Positions 36,531-48,092 of a DNA stretch of 64,000 bases are shown in pieces. The position numbers and the translations under genes are program-made. The notes beneath the pieces were generated by a model. The model saw only the letters and a list, made by a program, of their open reading frames with translations. It did no database searches and was not told the origin of the DNA. Numbering within the stretch: the stretch's first letter is position 1; every line of letters begins with the position of its first letter. Origin of the DNA: Sequoia sempervirens (taxonomy: Eukaryota > Streptophyta > Pinopsida > Cupressales > Cupressaceae); the NCBI GenBank assembly GCA_007258455.2, contig VDFB02196122.1, positions 60,955-124,954 of the forward strand, read 5' to 3'.

Positions 36531-37983
36531 ATTTATAATTTTGAACATATATTATTTATTATTAGTATATATATTATTTCTGTAAAAAGTCTTGTGGAAA
36601 AGAAATATGTATTTACATCTCAGGAAAGTCATTTATATATTCTTAGACTATAGGGCTCTGTTGTGACCTAATTCACACACCGCCCCATTGTAAATGGGGA
36701 CCCTCCTTGGTTTGCCTATTAGGTTTTTCCTTGAGCTTCAATTTTGTGGTTCTTTTTGCTCTGGGGTTTTCGAGATAGAGTTTTTAAGCCATCATCTAGA
36801 GCCAAGTTGAGATTTTGAGCCAGAATCAGTGCCTGAACACTTCAAACGGACTCAAAAGGCCCGAAGGACGAAGATTGACTATCGTTTCATCCAATTCTGA
36901 CATCTCCTACTTTTTGGGGATTGACCCTCCATGCCCTCCTATTTTTTAGGGACTTCATTTTTGGCATTTTTGGCCCATGTTGGACTTCCTATTTTTTAGG
37001 GGCTATTTTTGGAAAGTTACTATTTTTGGAAAAGTTTCTATTTTTGGTAGGATTTTGTTGATGTGTTTTTCGTGACCGCACCAATGCAGAATAAAGTCGC
37101 CAACGGCTTACCTATTCTCTCTTGATCAAAGTATTCCGCATGCTAAGATTGCAAGAAAGTTCGTGCGTTCAACTCCAAGGTTCTTTCAGTGCGAATAGGC
37201 TCAGTTGGCTCGATGTGATTTGCTGGTATTTCAAGGGGACTTACGGAATTGTTCAGCAGCAGAGGAAGGGGGTTTCCACAATTCGACAGATTTATCAATG
37301 AAGCACAGATTTCCTATTTTAACCAGAAAGTACTGAATTGAAATGGGGTAAGGTTGAGAGAGTCTAAATCTATTCTAAGTGTGAGATATGGAGCTCAACT
37401 TAAGCAAACTTCAACCGAACTTCGCTTTGCCTCGCATCGGACAGCTTCCACGGAGTTGGTGCAATCTTCAAGGGAGATGACTAAAGATGTTCAAACCACC
37501 ACTTGACATGAAGATACCATCACAACGACGCATACCATCATTCAAACTATGATTGAAGTTAGGCCCACAATGTTTCCAGTTGACCACACAAGGCGCATTC
37601 ACCATCAGCAAATACACTAGTGGTATGGATAGACAAAGTTGCTTAGATCAAACACCACATTCCACAGCTAACATCTACTTGCATGGAATGAAAATTATAC
37701 TACTTTGAACTATTTTACGCTACCATTTGAATTGGAAGGACGAAGAAACCTTGCTAGCTCCTCACAACAAAGACAAAATTCACCATCAATGAAAAACTCT
37801 TTTATTGAGAGAGTGTTCACAACAATTTCTTACAAAGTTTTCAAAGGGAAAACTTTCCCTCTTCTTCAAACTACACTATCAATCTGTACTAAGTTACTCT
37901 AAGCTATCACCTAGTTGTCTCTCTACTCCGACTTCTACTCTAATTCTAATTTCTAATGAGATACAAATGAGGGGGACTCCCCC

Positions 37984-37990
37984 TTTTATA
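37984..37990 (-). promoter_or_regulatory. TATA box of inner LTR
   Basis: TATAAAA on the minus strand, inside CTATAAAAGGGGGAG, followed by an ATTAG-rich leader resembling the one downstream of the outer LTR's TATA at 47220. Confidence 0.6.
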
Positions 37991-39599
37991 GTTGGCCAAG
38001 TCCAACGAACGGCTCAGATTACAATCGGCTGGATGGCCCAGATTGTGCCACCTCAACCCTAAACAAGATTTGCCCTAAAAACCGCCACAATGGAGAGTGG
38101 GGTAATAAATGAGCCATTAATGGCCATCATCCTTCTAGAAGATTCCACCCTTGAAACGCGTTCACACTGTTCTCGATCTTCGTGCTCATCCAATTCTGTT
38201 GATCACTTGGAGGAGGGTAAAAGAGTCTTTAAGATTGCCTCCTCAGATAATAAAATTTGATAGAATCTGGAGTTCGATTGCTCTTGATCTTCTTCTTGAT
38301 GTTGTTCTTCAACCTTGCTCGAACTTCCATTCTCGAATTTGAAGGATTTTTCAATCTTGGACTAGATCATTTCCGCTTGCCATCCGTCTGACTGTGTTGG
38401 GTGCACATTGGATTCTTAAGGAGAAACTCCAACACTTAGCCATTTCTTGCAACTTTTCTTCCTTCATGTGAAACTCAAAACTTTATCCTCCTCCGAAGGT
38501 TGTAATATCATCGTGCTTCACCACTTCAAGTCATCGCCGCTTGGTCTCGACGTTCCTCCTGCAAAACAAGCAAGGAGAAGAGTATTAGAACACCTCATAA
38601 TATGAATTCATTTTGCTTACCCGATTTTCACGTTTCGATCTTCAAGGGTTCATCGTTTTCCTTAGCCAACTTCGCGTTCAAATTCCTCATGCCTTAGCCA
38701 AATTTTCAACCCATTTTCCTCAAGGGCGTATCATCTTTGAGAAATTCATTTCACTAACTGGAGCTCTGATACTTAATTTCGTTCATCTCTGGCTCTGGAA
38801 GATTAGTCCCACGAAGAATTTGAGCAAGTTCACCTAGGCAGTTCCTTTTAGATTCATCGTCCAGAGGATTTCACCTTGAAAACACATTTTCTTCATTTTG
38901 CCTTAGAAAATTTTCAAATTTCCCTTAGGAAAATTCATCAATCCGGTGCCCATCAAAATCGTCATCCCAGAATCCCCGACAAGCTGTGGCCGACCTTAAA
39001 ATCCATTCCTCATCGATGATCTTCGATACCCAGAAAAAAAATTCTTTCAGAACGCATCGAACTCATGGGTGCACGACGAACGGGTTCATTTAATTTTCTT
39101 GAATTTTGAACCTTTGAAAAATAACTTTCAACAATTTATTTCATTTCTTCATCCCCTCTGAGAATTTTGTTGCTCTGACTTGAAAATTTTTTACTCATCC
39201 TGCAATGTTGGCACCTTCTGACTTCATCACCGGCAACTTCACTCGGACTTTAGGAAAATTCATCACTTCATCAGACTTAGGTGTTTTTCCCAAGGAAGAA
39301 AATATTTTGCCTTGGAAAATTTGAATCACTTAGCATTTTTGAAATTTTTGCCTTAGAAAATTTTTACTCAACTTCGATCACCTTGCCTGTGAGGAAAATC
39401 ATCAACTTTACTTAGAAAATCTTCATGAGGGTGCTTAGCATATTTTATCCTCCAACATCTTCAATGCCTTAGGAAAAAATTCGCCTAGCAATTTTGTTTC
39501 ACCACCTTGCACTTTATTTCACACTTGGAAAATATTTTCACTTGAAGCTCCAACGCCTTAGAAAAATTTTCATCACATCATCTTATATTTCATTTCATA

Positions 39600-40400
39600 C
39601 TCAAGGCGCATAACACACTCGGAGAAAATTTAAAACCACGCCTAGCATTTTCACCACTTTCCACTCACCACCTTTCTTATTTGGGCGCATATCACATGTA
39701 GAGGAGAAAACACATTTCTAACGCCTAGCATCAACTTTATACCTTGGGCGTATTTGAGCTAGAGGAAAGGATGGGCGCATATGACAAGAGGAGAGGAATA
39801 AAGCCTTTCAATGTGACTCTTGAGCTTCATTGTTTTGTCTTCACATGGCCCCACTTGGGCGCATATAGCATGTAGAGGAGAATAAAACATTTCCAACGGC
39901 CAGCCTTGACTTGTTGACTTCTAAACATGGGCGCAAATAGCATGGTGAGGTGAATGAGATTCTAACGCCCTTGACTTCTTTAAATCTTTGACCCTCTCCT
40001 TGCATGGGCGCAAATGACACATAGAGGAGGATATTTATACTTAGAAATTTTCTTTGAAGTCATCCACCTTGGGGGCGCATTTAGCTATGTGTGGTGCATA
40101 AAACTCTTTGACTCCTTTGACTTGCTTGTTGGGCGCATTTGCTACTTGATGAAGGATGGGCGCAAATGGAGGGTGGTGGAGGATTAGTCCATGCCTTAGA
40201 ATTTTTTTAAACTTTCTCTTAAAAGTGGGCGCATTTTACTAGTGGAGGAGGATATTTCTAACTTAGAAATTTTTTCATGCTTCAAGGCCAAGATGGGCGC
40301 ATTTTGGCATAGGAGGTGGATTTTTTTTTTATACTTAGAATTTTTTTGTCACCTCTTCATCAACTTGGGCGCATTTTGCCATGGCTGCAGGATGAAGTTC
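39600..40400. repeat. periodic GGGCGCAT array in inner LTR U3
   Basis: About 13 boxes of TGGGCGCA(T/A)AT type between 39605 and 40380, at roughly 60-bp spacing, alternating with gaggagga-type purine stretches. Non-coding. Confidence 0.8.
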
Positions 40401-40446
40401 CAGACTTAGAATTTTTTCCTCGTTTTCGCCAGTTTTTCATGCCCTG

Positions 40447-41403
40447 CTATTTATAGTAAGCCCTCTCAATTTTGCATCTCTGAAGCTCAGAACGACTTGA
40501 AATTTTAAACACTGCATCCTCATGACCTTGTTGTCCTGTCGACACTGCCATTTTTAGCTGACCTGCTATTTTTAGCCCATTTCTGAGGATGATTTACTAT
40601 AAATAGTAACTGCTTGCTTCTGATAGCTCCATTGCTCCGATTAACTTGAAATTTGAATGAGGTGCTCCTCACCACGTGACCTGTCTGTCGATATCAACGC
40701 ATGCACTCAATTTACTATTTTTAGCCTATTTCCAAATTGACTTACTATAAATAGTAAGTGCTCCGTTCGACTTGAAATTTTACCAGCAGATAGCCTGAAG
40801 GATGCTGATCGCGGTGGTTTACACCGGTTTTCGAAAATTATGACTTTTTGCCCCTCTTTTCAGGCTCTGAAGTTGGAAACCCTAATTTGCTCTGCATGCG
40901 CATCAAATGGTCTCTGTTTGTCTTCGTTTCTGTTGCATTGCGATCAGCTTGTGATTCTGAATTGCTGGGAAGTGACTGCCGGGACGCACCTGCTAAAAAT
41001 AGTAAGTTCCTTACTGAGTGATTATCTTCATTTGCATGTCACACCACTGCGTAGCCCTCGAAAAACCCACCAGGAATCATCCGACATGCAAAAGAAACCC
41101 TGACATGCAAACCCTAAAAATAGCCTCGGAAGACTGAATTTTGAAAGTTGTCGTCCCGCTTTGCATGTTACATCGTTGCGAAGGTCTCGAAAAACCCAGA
41201 AGGAATATCCAAACATGCAAAGAAAAACTCTGCATCTGAACCTTGAAATTTGTCCTGGAAGCTGGACTGCTAAAAATAGAAAGTTGTCTGTTTTCGCTCA
41301 AATTTAGCACGCAAGTAGCTTGATGTGCTCTGAATGTCGTGTGCTTGTTGGAATCTCAAAAATGTTGACTGATTGCCTGTAATTGCACACTTACTAAAAA
41401 TAG
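40447..41403. promoter_or_regulatory. cluster of nine CTA-W4-TAG (CArG-like) motifs
   Basis: Motifs at 40447-40456, 40566-40575, 40597-40606, 40715-40724, 40745-40754, 40993-41002, 41114-41123, 41270-41279 and 41394-41403. Several extend into palindromes such as CTTACTATAAATAGTAAG. The core fits the C(A/T)8G site bound by plant MADS-box factors and the related animal MEF2 site. A regulatory role is inferred only from sequence. Confidence 0.55.
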
Positions 41404-41879
41404 TAAGTACCTCAGAATTTGATGAAAACTTGCTGGGAGCCTACTAGAAGCATACTGACAACAAAGTTAGGCTCTATTTTCAATTTATTCACTTCGTTTG
41501 ACCTTGGACTGACCAGGGAAGATGAAACCCTAATTTTCAGACTTGGTCAATTTCACGCTTAGGCTCACAGACGGGAATGTCCCCAGAAAGGTGGACAGTA
41601 GAAGAGAGAGACAACAACAAAACGACCGAAAAGCCAAGCCAAAATTAGGGGGTCCCCATTTGCAATGGGGCGATGTGTGAAAAAGGTCACAACAGGTTCC
41701 TATCTTTAGAAAGTGCCCGGATTTCAAAAAACCAGTCAGAAGCCCCAAAAAACCAATGGAAAATCTGGAAAAATTAGTGGAAAATCTGGAAAAGTCAATG
41801 AAAAATCAGAAAATATGGTGCAACCAGCATGAAATTCATGGTGAAATGGTGGAAATCGCCTAAGTATGGAGAGTTGAGT

Positions 41880-42920
41880 TCATGAAGACATGGAAAAGAG
41901 GCTGAAAGTCCACCCAGCTCTTGAATGAATGGCAAAGTGGCTTGAAAGTCCACCCTACAGGTAGAATGGCAAGTGGAAAGGCCTCTAGAAAGTCCGACCT
42001 CTTGAGAAAGAAAATGGAAAAACCTTGTGAAAGTCCACCCAACTTCATGAGGGCATGGAAAATGAAATGGCAAGACCATGAGAAAGTCCGCCCATGCCAA
42101 GAGATATTTGGAAAATGCTTCATAAAGTCCGCCCAGCTGGAGAGGTGAATGAAAATCATGTGGAAAGTCCTCTATGAAATCCGCCAGCTTGGAAATTCAA
42201 TTGGAAGAAGTCTTGGGAAGTCCGCCAACTTGATAAAGTGTTTGGAAAATCCTTGAGTAAGTCCGCCAACACATGAATGAAGGAGATGAAAAGACAAGAG
42301 GGTAGTCTGCCCACCTTAAAGATTGTAAGTCCGCCAACACATGAATGAAGGAGATGAAAAGACAAGAGGGTAGTCTGCCCACCTTAAAGAGCTTGGAAAA
42401 AGGTTAAGAAAGTCCGCCCTCTCCTTGGCATAAAGTCTTTGAAGTCCGCCAACACATAAGGGAAAAGTGGAAAAGAATAAAGCAAGTCCGCCAGCTTGAT
42501 GATGTGCATGGAGAACTCCTTGGAAAGTCCGCTTTGCTTTGGAAAAGCTATTGGGAAGTCCTCACTCAAGTCCGCCTATGCCAAAGGGATGCTTGGAAAT
42601 CCATCCTAAAGTCCGACTTAGAAATGGAGAAGCTATTATTTAGTCCAAAAGCTTTGCAAAAAGAAATGGAAAACCATTGAAGAGGTCTGCCATACTAAGA
42701 AGGCAATGTGAAGAGCAGATAAGATGGAAAAACGAATGGCAAGAAGCCTTGAAAGTCCGCCATGAAAAGATAGCAATTGGGAAATTATCTAGCAAGTCCA
42801 CCTAGATCTTGAATGAAAATGGATAAAGGTTTGCCAAGTCTGACTTGGAAATAACTCTCTAAGAAGTCCGCCTAGAGAGAGAAAGGTGAAAGCAACAAGA
42901 AAGAAAGAAAGTCTACCATA
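41880..42920. repeat. AGTCCGCC array in giant LTR U3
   Basis: Roughly 20 copies of AGTCCGCC or close variants (AGTCCACC, AGTCTGCC, AGTCCGAC), spaced about 40 bp within purine-rich sequence. A 69-bp segment is perfectly or nearly perfectly duplicated at about 42261-42390. Open frames on either strand here are short and follow the repeats. Confidence 0.85.
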
Positions 42921-43895
42921 GAAAATACTTCAAGAAAGAAAGAAAGTCTATCATAGAAAATACTTCATGAAGTTCGCCATGAGTAGAGAGAGAGTATGGC
43001 AAATCAATGAGAAGTCCAATTTCAGGAGATAGAAATGGAGAGTTCAACATAAAATATGCCCATGCCAAGATGAAAATGGCAAAGAAAGTATGAAATTCGC
43101 CTTGAAATGAAGGATTCGACACAAAATTCACCTCGACATCAAGAGAGAATTAAAAAATCGACATGAAGTTAGACTTCAGGAGAGAGAAAATAAAAATCTT
43201 CATCCAACATTGAAATTGATGAATAATTTTCACCATGGCTAAATTGAAAAAGTTAAAGTAAAGAGAAAATCAAACAATTAGCCATAAGGTGAGTTAAATA
43301 TTTTATTTTTTTGGAGAAAATTAAAAGTTTGGAAAATAAAATTGAAAATTCATGAAAATCTTTTATTATTTTCCAAGTTTATCCTGAAGAGTCTGAACTC
43401 AAGAAAAGAGACATAAGTTTGGAAACTTACTTTGTTGAAGAGGAGAACTCAAGAGAAGAAAAATGAAATTGCTAAAAGAAATCAATTTCTCAACCTTAAA
43501 AGGGGATTCAACAAGTCATTTTCACCATATCTTTCAGCAAATTTAATTTTTCTTGAGAAGCAATTTAGAAGAGAAGTCATTTTTAGGAGAGAATTTGGAA
43601 TTGAAGAGTGAAATTTCTGAACGATTGGCTTGATTTTCGAAAGTAAAGTCAGAATTCTTCGCAGCTGAATTGCCATCAAAAGAGTAAAATTTTCAAGAAT
43701 TCAAAATGGAGATTACTAGAATTCATTATTACTTCTGATTTTATGCACTCTTGCAAAATTTATTCAGTCCTTTTATTTTTTCAGCTTACTTTTTGTGAAA
43801 TCTGATTTTGACAAGCTGAAAATTAATATTCTCAGGAGAGAGGAAATTCGAATTAAATTATTTAAATTAATATATATTTTACTTCCTGTAGGTGG

Positions 43896-46800
43896 ATGAC
43901 TACACAAGGCGAATCTTCAAAGAAGAAACAAATGAAGCTTGCGAGTAAAGGACCGCAGCTGGAATCCAAAGTCAATTCAAAATGGAAGAATATCAAAGAT
44001 ACTGACATGGGACATGTAGATTTTGAAGAATTCAGAAAAAGAATGATGGGACTAAATGGACTCATGCCTACAGCCATAGCTCGCCGGATGGTACGAAATG
44101 GAATTGTCCAGGCAGCTGGATTTCCTCCGACTGTTGAGTGCCCTGAATTAATGGTGGAATGCGCAAGACATTATAATCCAGAGGAAAGGCAAATTGTTTC
44201 TCCTGATGGGAGAGTCTTAGCACATCTTGGAGAGCACGCCATTCAAGAAGCCTTTGGCATTCCTAGCCACCACAAGTCTTCATATAAAACCAAAGAAGAC
44301 ACAAGGAGAATTTTTGAAGAAAGAAGTGAGCAATGCACAGCTAATTTTAACAAGTCATGGTTGCTGAAACCAAGGCCAATTAAGAAGATGCCAAAGACTT
44401 TGCGCCGGACAGATTTTAAGGAGGATTATGGTGATATAATTTTGCTACTGAATAGAATAATGGGCAGCCCCCAAGGTGCATTATTTCAAACGTGGATGCA
44501 TTTCTTCATAGATGAAATTGTTTCTGGAGTTAGAATGTTCAATTGGGCAAGAATGATTAGCAATAATATCCACGAACAGCTAATCAATTTAGAGAGCACC
44601 AAGTCCTTCCACATGAGCTCATATATTGTTTACATGTTGGCAAGAGCTTATAGATATGTTGGATTGATATGCCGAGGTCCGGTAGGTAATGGAGAAAATA
44701 AACTCAAAGTATATAACTGCTAACCTCAACTGCAACTGTCAGAAAAGGCACATTTTAGAAGAGCTCACGATGCATTTCTCATATATATAACAAGAATACT
44801 GCAAGGAGGAGCACATCAGAGATTATCTCGTGAATCCAAAAGCCTCATCAGCAGATATGGATCCTGGTATATCTAGTTTCCTAGATTCACATACATCCGG
44901 ATCCAGGGTTTTACGGGACGTCCTTTTAGACTTCCATTTTTTCCCACTAACAGAATGGTATTGTTGGAGGTTCTCAGACAATTGGAAACATATCAGAACT
45001 TCCAAAGAGAAAAGGGTAAGGCGTCAGTCACATTCCCACTTTTCATTGGCAATATGGAAGAATCGTGCCCATCAGCACAAGCAACAGAAAATGCCAAACT
45101 GGAAATAGAAAAGTATCCCTTCAATTCATATCAGTCTCGAGATAATTTCGATCCTCATCACCATATAGGATCCGTAGAAGGAAGGAAATATAAGCACAAA
45201 GTCGAGCTAGAAGATTATTGGGCCAATGCTGCTGATGAGTTCGAAATCAGAAAGAGAATGTGGTTTCGACTACCAGTTAGCTTGATAAGGACAACCGAGC
45301 TCTTTAGGATACCGGATCAAATTGAAGATGATGGTGAGTTCACTTAGCCAGGCTTTGATGAAAGTAGACCCTTGCTTCCTATAAGATGGTCTGAGCCAAA
45401 GCTTGCAGATTTGGACACCTTCATGAGGCCTATTGTCCAATACTCTCAGTGGTGGGTAGACCAACAAATTTAGGATTTGCGGCGGAACAATGTAGAGCTG
45501 ACATATGATTTGATGGGCAAGGCAAAGTCTTATTCCTCAAACGCTGGAGTATCCCAAGGAAGTGAGCCAGTTGAAAACGTTGGTTCAAGGAAAAGGAAGT
45601 CCAAGGACAAGGCTGTGGTTGAAGAGCCTATTCAGAAGAAGCAGAAGGCTAAGCCACCCCACTCAACTGCATCTGCAAATATTAATGACATAATGGATAT
45701 TGATGAATCTCTGGCAGATATAAGAATTCCTTCTCCCCTTCCCATCCAGCTAGAAGAAGATCAACCACCATCTCCTACGGACACTGAGATTCTCCAATCA
45801 GATGATGAAGTTAATATTGTGGATGGCGAATTCCAAGAGGGAATGATTTCCACCCTCAAGGGAATTCAGAGTGCTCCTTGTGTACAGGAAATTCAAGAAG
45901 AAGAAGAAGTTGTAGAGCAACCTACCATTCCAGATTGGCTGAAGGAAAGTTTAAAAACAGTTGAACAAGTAGACATGCTAGAAGAAGATGACATGGCTGA
46001 TTTCTTGGCCAGACTAGAAACAGCCCCTGTGAAGAAACCAGCCAAGATACTTTCCACCATTCAAAAAGATGAAGCAAGTCAGCGTACAGTACAGATTGTT
46101 GTGCCAACAGTTGACAAGACAAGGGAGGAAATTACTCCTCAAGATTATGCAATTACCACTGTCAATTTGGGCCCAACAACAAAGAGGCAAGAGGTGGAGG
46201 ATCTAGATAATTCAGTTGCTACAATCAAGGTAAAGCTGGAAAAAGAAGTAGCAAAAGGAAAGGATTGCAAGAAGGAAGTGGAGCGTCTGAAGAAATACAT
46301 TCAGCACCTGACTAAACCTCTTGGTCAGGCCAACTCAACAAGACTTCCACTAATGAATACTTCGCAAGAGACTCTTGAGGAAGAAATCACTTCAGCCAGA
46401 GAGAGCAAAGAATGGATAAATGACAGAAGTGATGAAGCGGCAGTATTTGCAGAAAGATTAATGCTAGCATATGATCAATCATCTTTCCTACTTTCAAGAA
46501 TTTTGAGTTTGGCAGAAACATGGGAGAATGCCCAGGATATTCAAGATAGAATCATTCCATGCTTCAGGGTATTGAAAGGAGTTCCGAAACAGGAATTGAT
46601 TGAAGGGAAAGTTATTGCAGCAAGTGCAACATATGACTTTAATGGCTGGTACCTAGCACTAATCACAAGGAATGATGTCTTGGAGAAAGTGAACGCATAT
46701 TCTATTCGAATTGAAGAGCAAGCAAAGGAAATTCAAAACAAGGTCCTACAAATAGTTGCTGATGCATTAGAGAGGGATGTTGTCAGAGAGAATCACCTGC

Positions 46801-47093
46801 AGTAGGAAAATTTGAAGAATAAAATCCAAGAGAAGTTCCTTGTCACCACTGGACCTATCCTCAAACAGAATTTGACTAAGGCAGCCAATTTCTTGTCTGT
46901 ATGGCATGCCTTTCAGAAGCAGGAATCAAAATGGGAAATCGCCTTTGTGGATTGTGCAAACGATCTGGAACTGTTAGAATACAAGGTTAGCGTGCTGCCA
47001 CTTGTCACAATCGAGGAGGTTAGCACCATAGTCTCCAGATTCATTCGATACAATGCTTCCCAACAGGATAAGGATGCACACTCAAAGGACTAG
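43896..47093 (+). pseudogene. 1,065-codon unknown frame in the giant LTR
   Basis: A single frame from ATG 43896 to TAG 47091-47093, without frameshift but with five in-frame stops (44721, 44874, 45345, 45471 and 46803). A splice-acceptor-like TTTTACTTCCTGTAG precedes the ATG by five bases, suggesting a spliced message. Codons 1-275 form a basic, globular-looking region. Its HYNPEERQIVSPDGR...EAFGIP stretch is loosely like the N-terminal domain of 'putative plant transposon protein' families; this is only a resemblance. Codons 565-586 are a bipartite basic patch (RKRKSK, KKQKAK). Codons 600-700 are acidic, and about 767-805 form a coiled coil. No gag zinc knuckle, protease, RT or integrase motif. 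Most likely an accessory protein of the retrotransposon. Function unknown. Confidence 0.7.
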
Positions 47094-47219
47094 CTCTTCA
47101 CGGCACTTCACTGGCAGTTCACTAATTGTATTCTGGAAAACCCTAATTAGGGTTTTATCTTTTAATCTCTGTCGTTGATTCTGATGTAATCTTGGCCATT
47201 CATTGTATCTCAAAAACTC

Positions 47220-47227
47220 TATATAAA
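47220..47227 (+). promoter_or_regulatory. TATA box of giant LTR
   Basis: TATATAAA followed by CCCCCCTCCC and an ATTAG-repeat leader. It lies 127 bp downstream of the long frame's stop, so the frame sits upstream of the LTR promoter, in U3. Confidence 0.65.
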
Positions 47228-48092
47228 CCCCCCTCCCATTCTCTCATTTTCATTAGAATCATTAGAAATCATTAGATCATTAGATATTAGAAGAGATTAG
47301 AGAGCTAGAATAAGAGAGATTAGAGATTCGAATAATTGGAAGAGAGTTCTATGGAATTGTTGCTAATGGCTACTTATGATAATAAAGCTCAAGTTGCATG
47401 ATTTTCTTTGAATTCCTTTGTTATCAAGTGGTTGCATGGTTGCATATTCTCTTTCCACATAGATTCAATAGAAGTAGTTGAATGAATGATAGATTGATCA
47501 TAAAGATTTGGTGAAACTATTTGTTCATGCTTTCTTTGGATGAATGATTTTCATTCAAAGTGAAAAGCTAATCTGAACTCATGATGTGGATGCCTTAATG
47601 TGTATTTGGAATGATATTGTTCAATTGATGGTATTGTTCAAAATATAATCTTAAGCACAAACCTTTAAAGATTGCACTTGCTTTGTGTAGTTGATGTGTT
47701 ACCTTTTTTTGCGTGGCAAAACAAAGTCTTGTTATTAGTTTCACTCAGTCTTTATTGTCTCTTGATTTCGTAGAAGTAGTGTAGAACTCCTTTAACCCTA
47801 TCCTTTTCCTCTTTTTTTATGATCATCAAAGCAGAAAATCCAAAAAAAAAATAGAGCGTTGACCTTAAGTAGTTTGTCAAGCGTAAGTCCCCTTGTGATA
47901 ACCAGCAATTCACAACGTCCATTGAGCTGATTCCATTGTCAAGATTTGACCACCCTAAACATTGGAATTGTCATATGATCTTCTGTGCAATCTTAGTGTA
48001 TAAGGCAGTTTTTCAAGAGAGAATAGAGCGTCTTTGGACACCTTATTCTAAAAACGTGTTGTGTGGGTCACAAAACACGCATCAACAGGCTC

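Larger units (their letters stand above)
37056..41694 (-). mobile_element. long Ty3-type LTR, inverted inside the giant LTR
   Basis: On the minus strand it starts TGTTGTGACC (41694) and ends CATCAACA (37056), 4.64 kb. Flanks are GATTT (37051-37055) and GGTTC (41695-41699): only 3 of 5 match, both differences being transitions, so the TSD is weak. A minus-strand TATA (TATAAAA, 37984-37990) gives an R-U5 of about 0.93 kb, similar to the outer LTR. U3 contains the CTA-W4-TAG cluster and the GGGCGCAT array. An acceptor-like TTGCTTGTTTTGCAG lies near 38575-38560 on the minus strand, but no long frame follows, unlike in the outer LTR. Confidence 0.6.
36659..48087 (+). mobile_element. giant Ty3-type solo LTR carrying a long reading frame
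   Basis: Starts TGTTGTGACC and ends CATCAACA, with a perfect TSD GGCTC (36654-36658 and 48088-48092). An inverted related LTR is inserted at 37056-41694; without it the LTR is about 6.8 kb. Interior sequence matches across that insertion (ctatttttgg... continues as cctatctttag...). The promoter is at 47220 (TATATAAA). The R-U5 part is therefore about 0.85 kb and U3 about 5.9 kb, with an AGTCCGCC array (41880-42920) and the frame 43896-47093 upstream of the TATA. The last 75 bp resemble the end of the inner LTR (shared CAAGAGAGAATAG and GGTCAC...ATCAACA). An alternative is a complete element whose LTRs I failed to see, but the TSD and paired TG/CA ends favour one LTR. Confidence 0.65.

Noticed and set aside
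41695..41699. 36659-41694 as one solo LTR with TSD GGCTC/GGTTC
   Set aside because: Attractive at first because both ends read TGTTGTGACC inward. But the perfect GGCTC at 48088, the LTR-end sequence at 37056 and sequence continuity across the inner insert favour two nested LTRs in opposite orientation.
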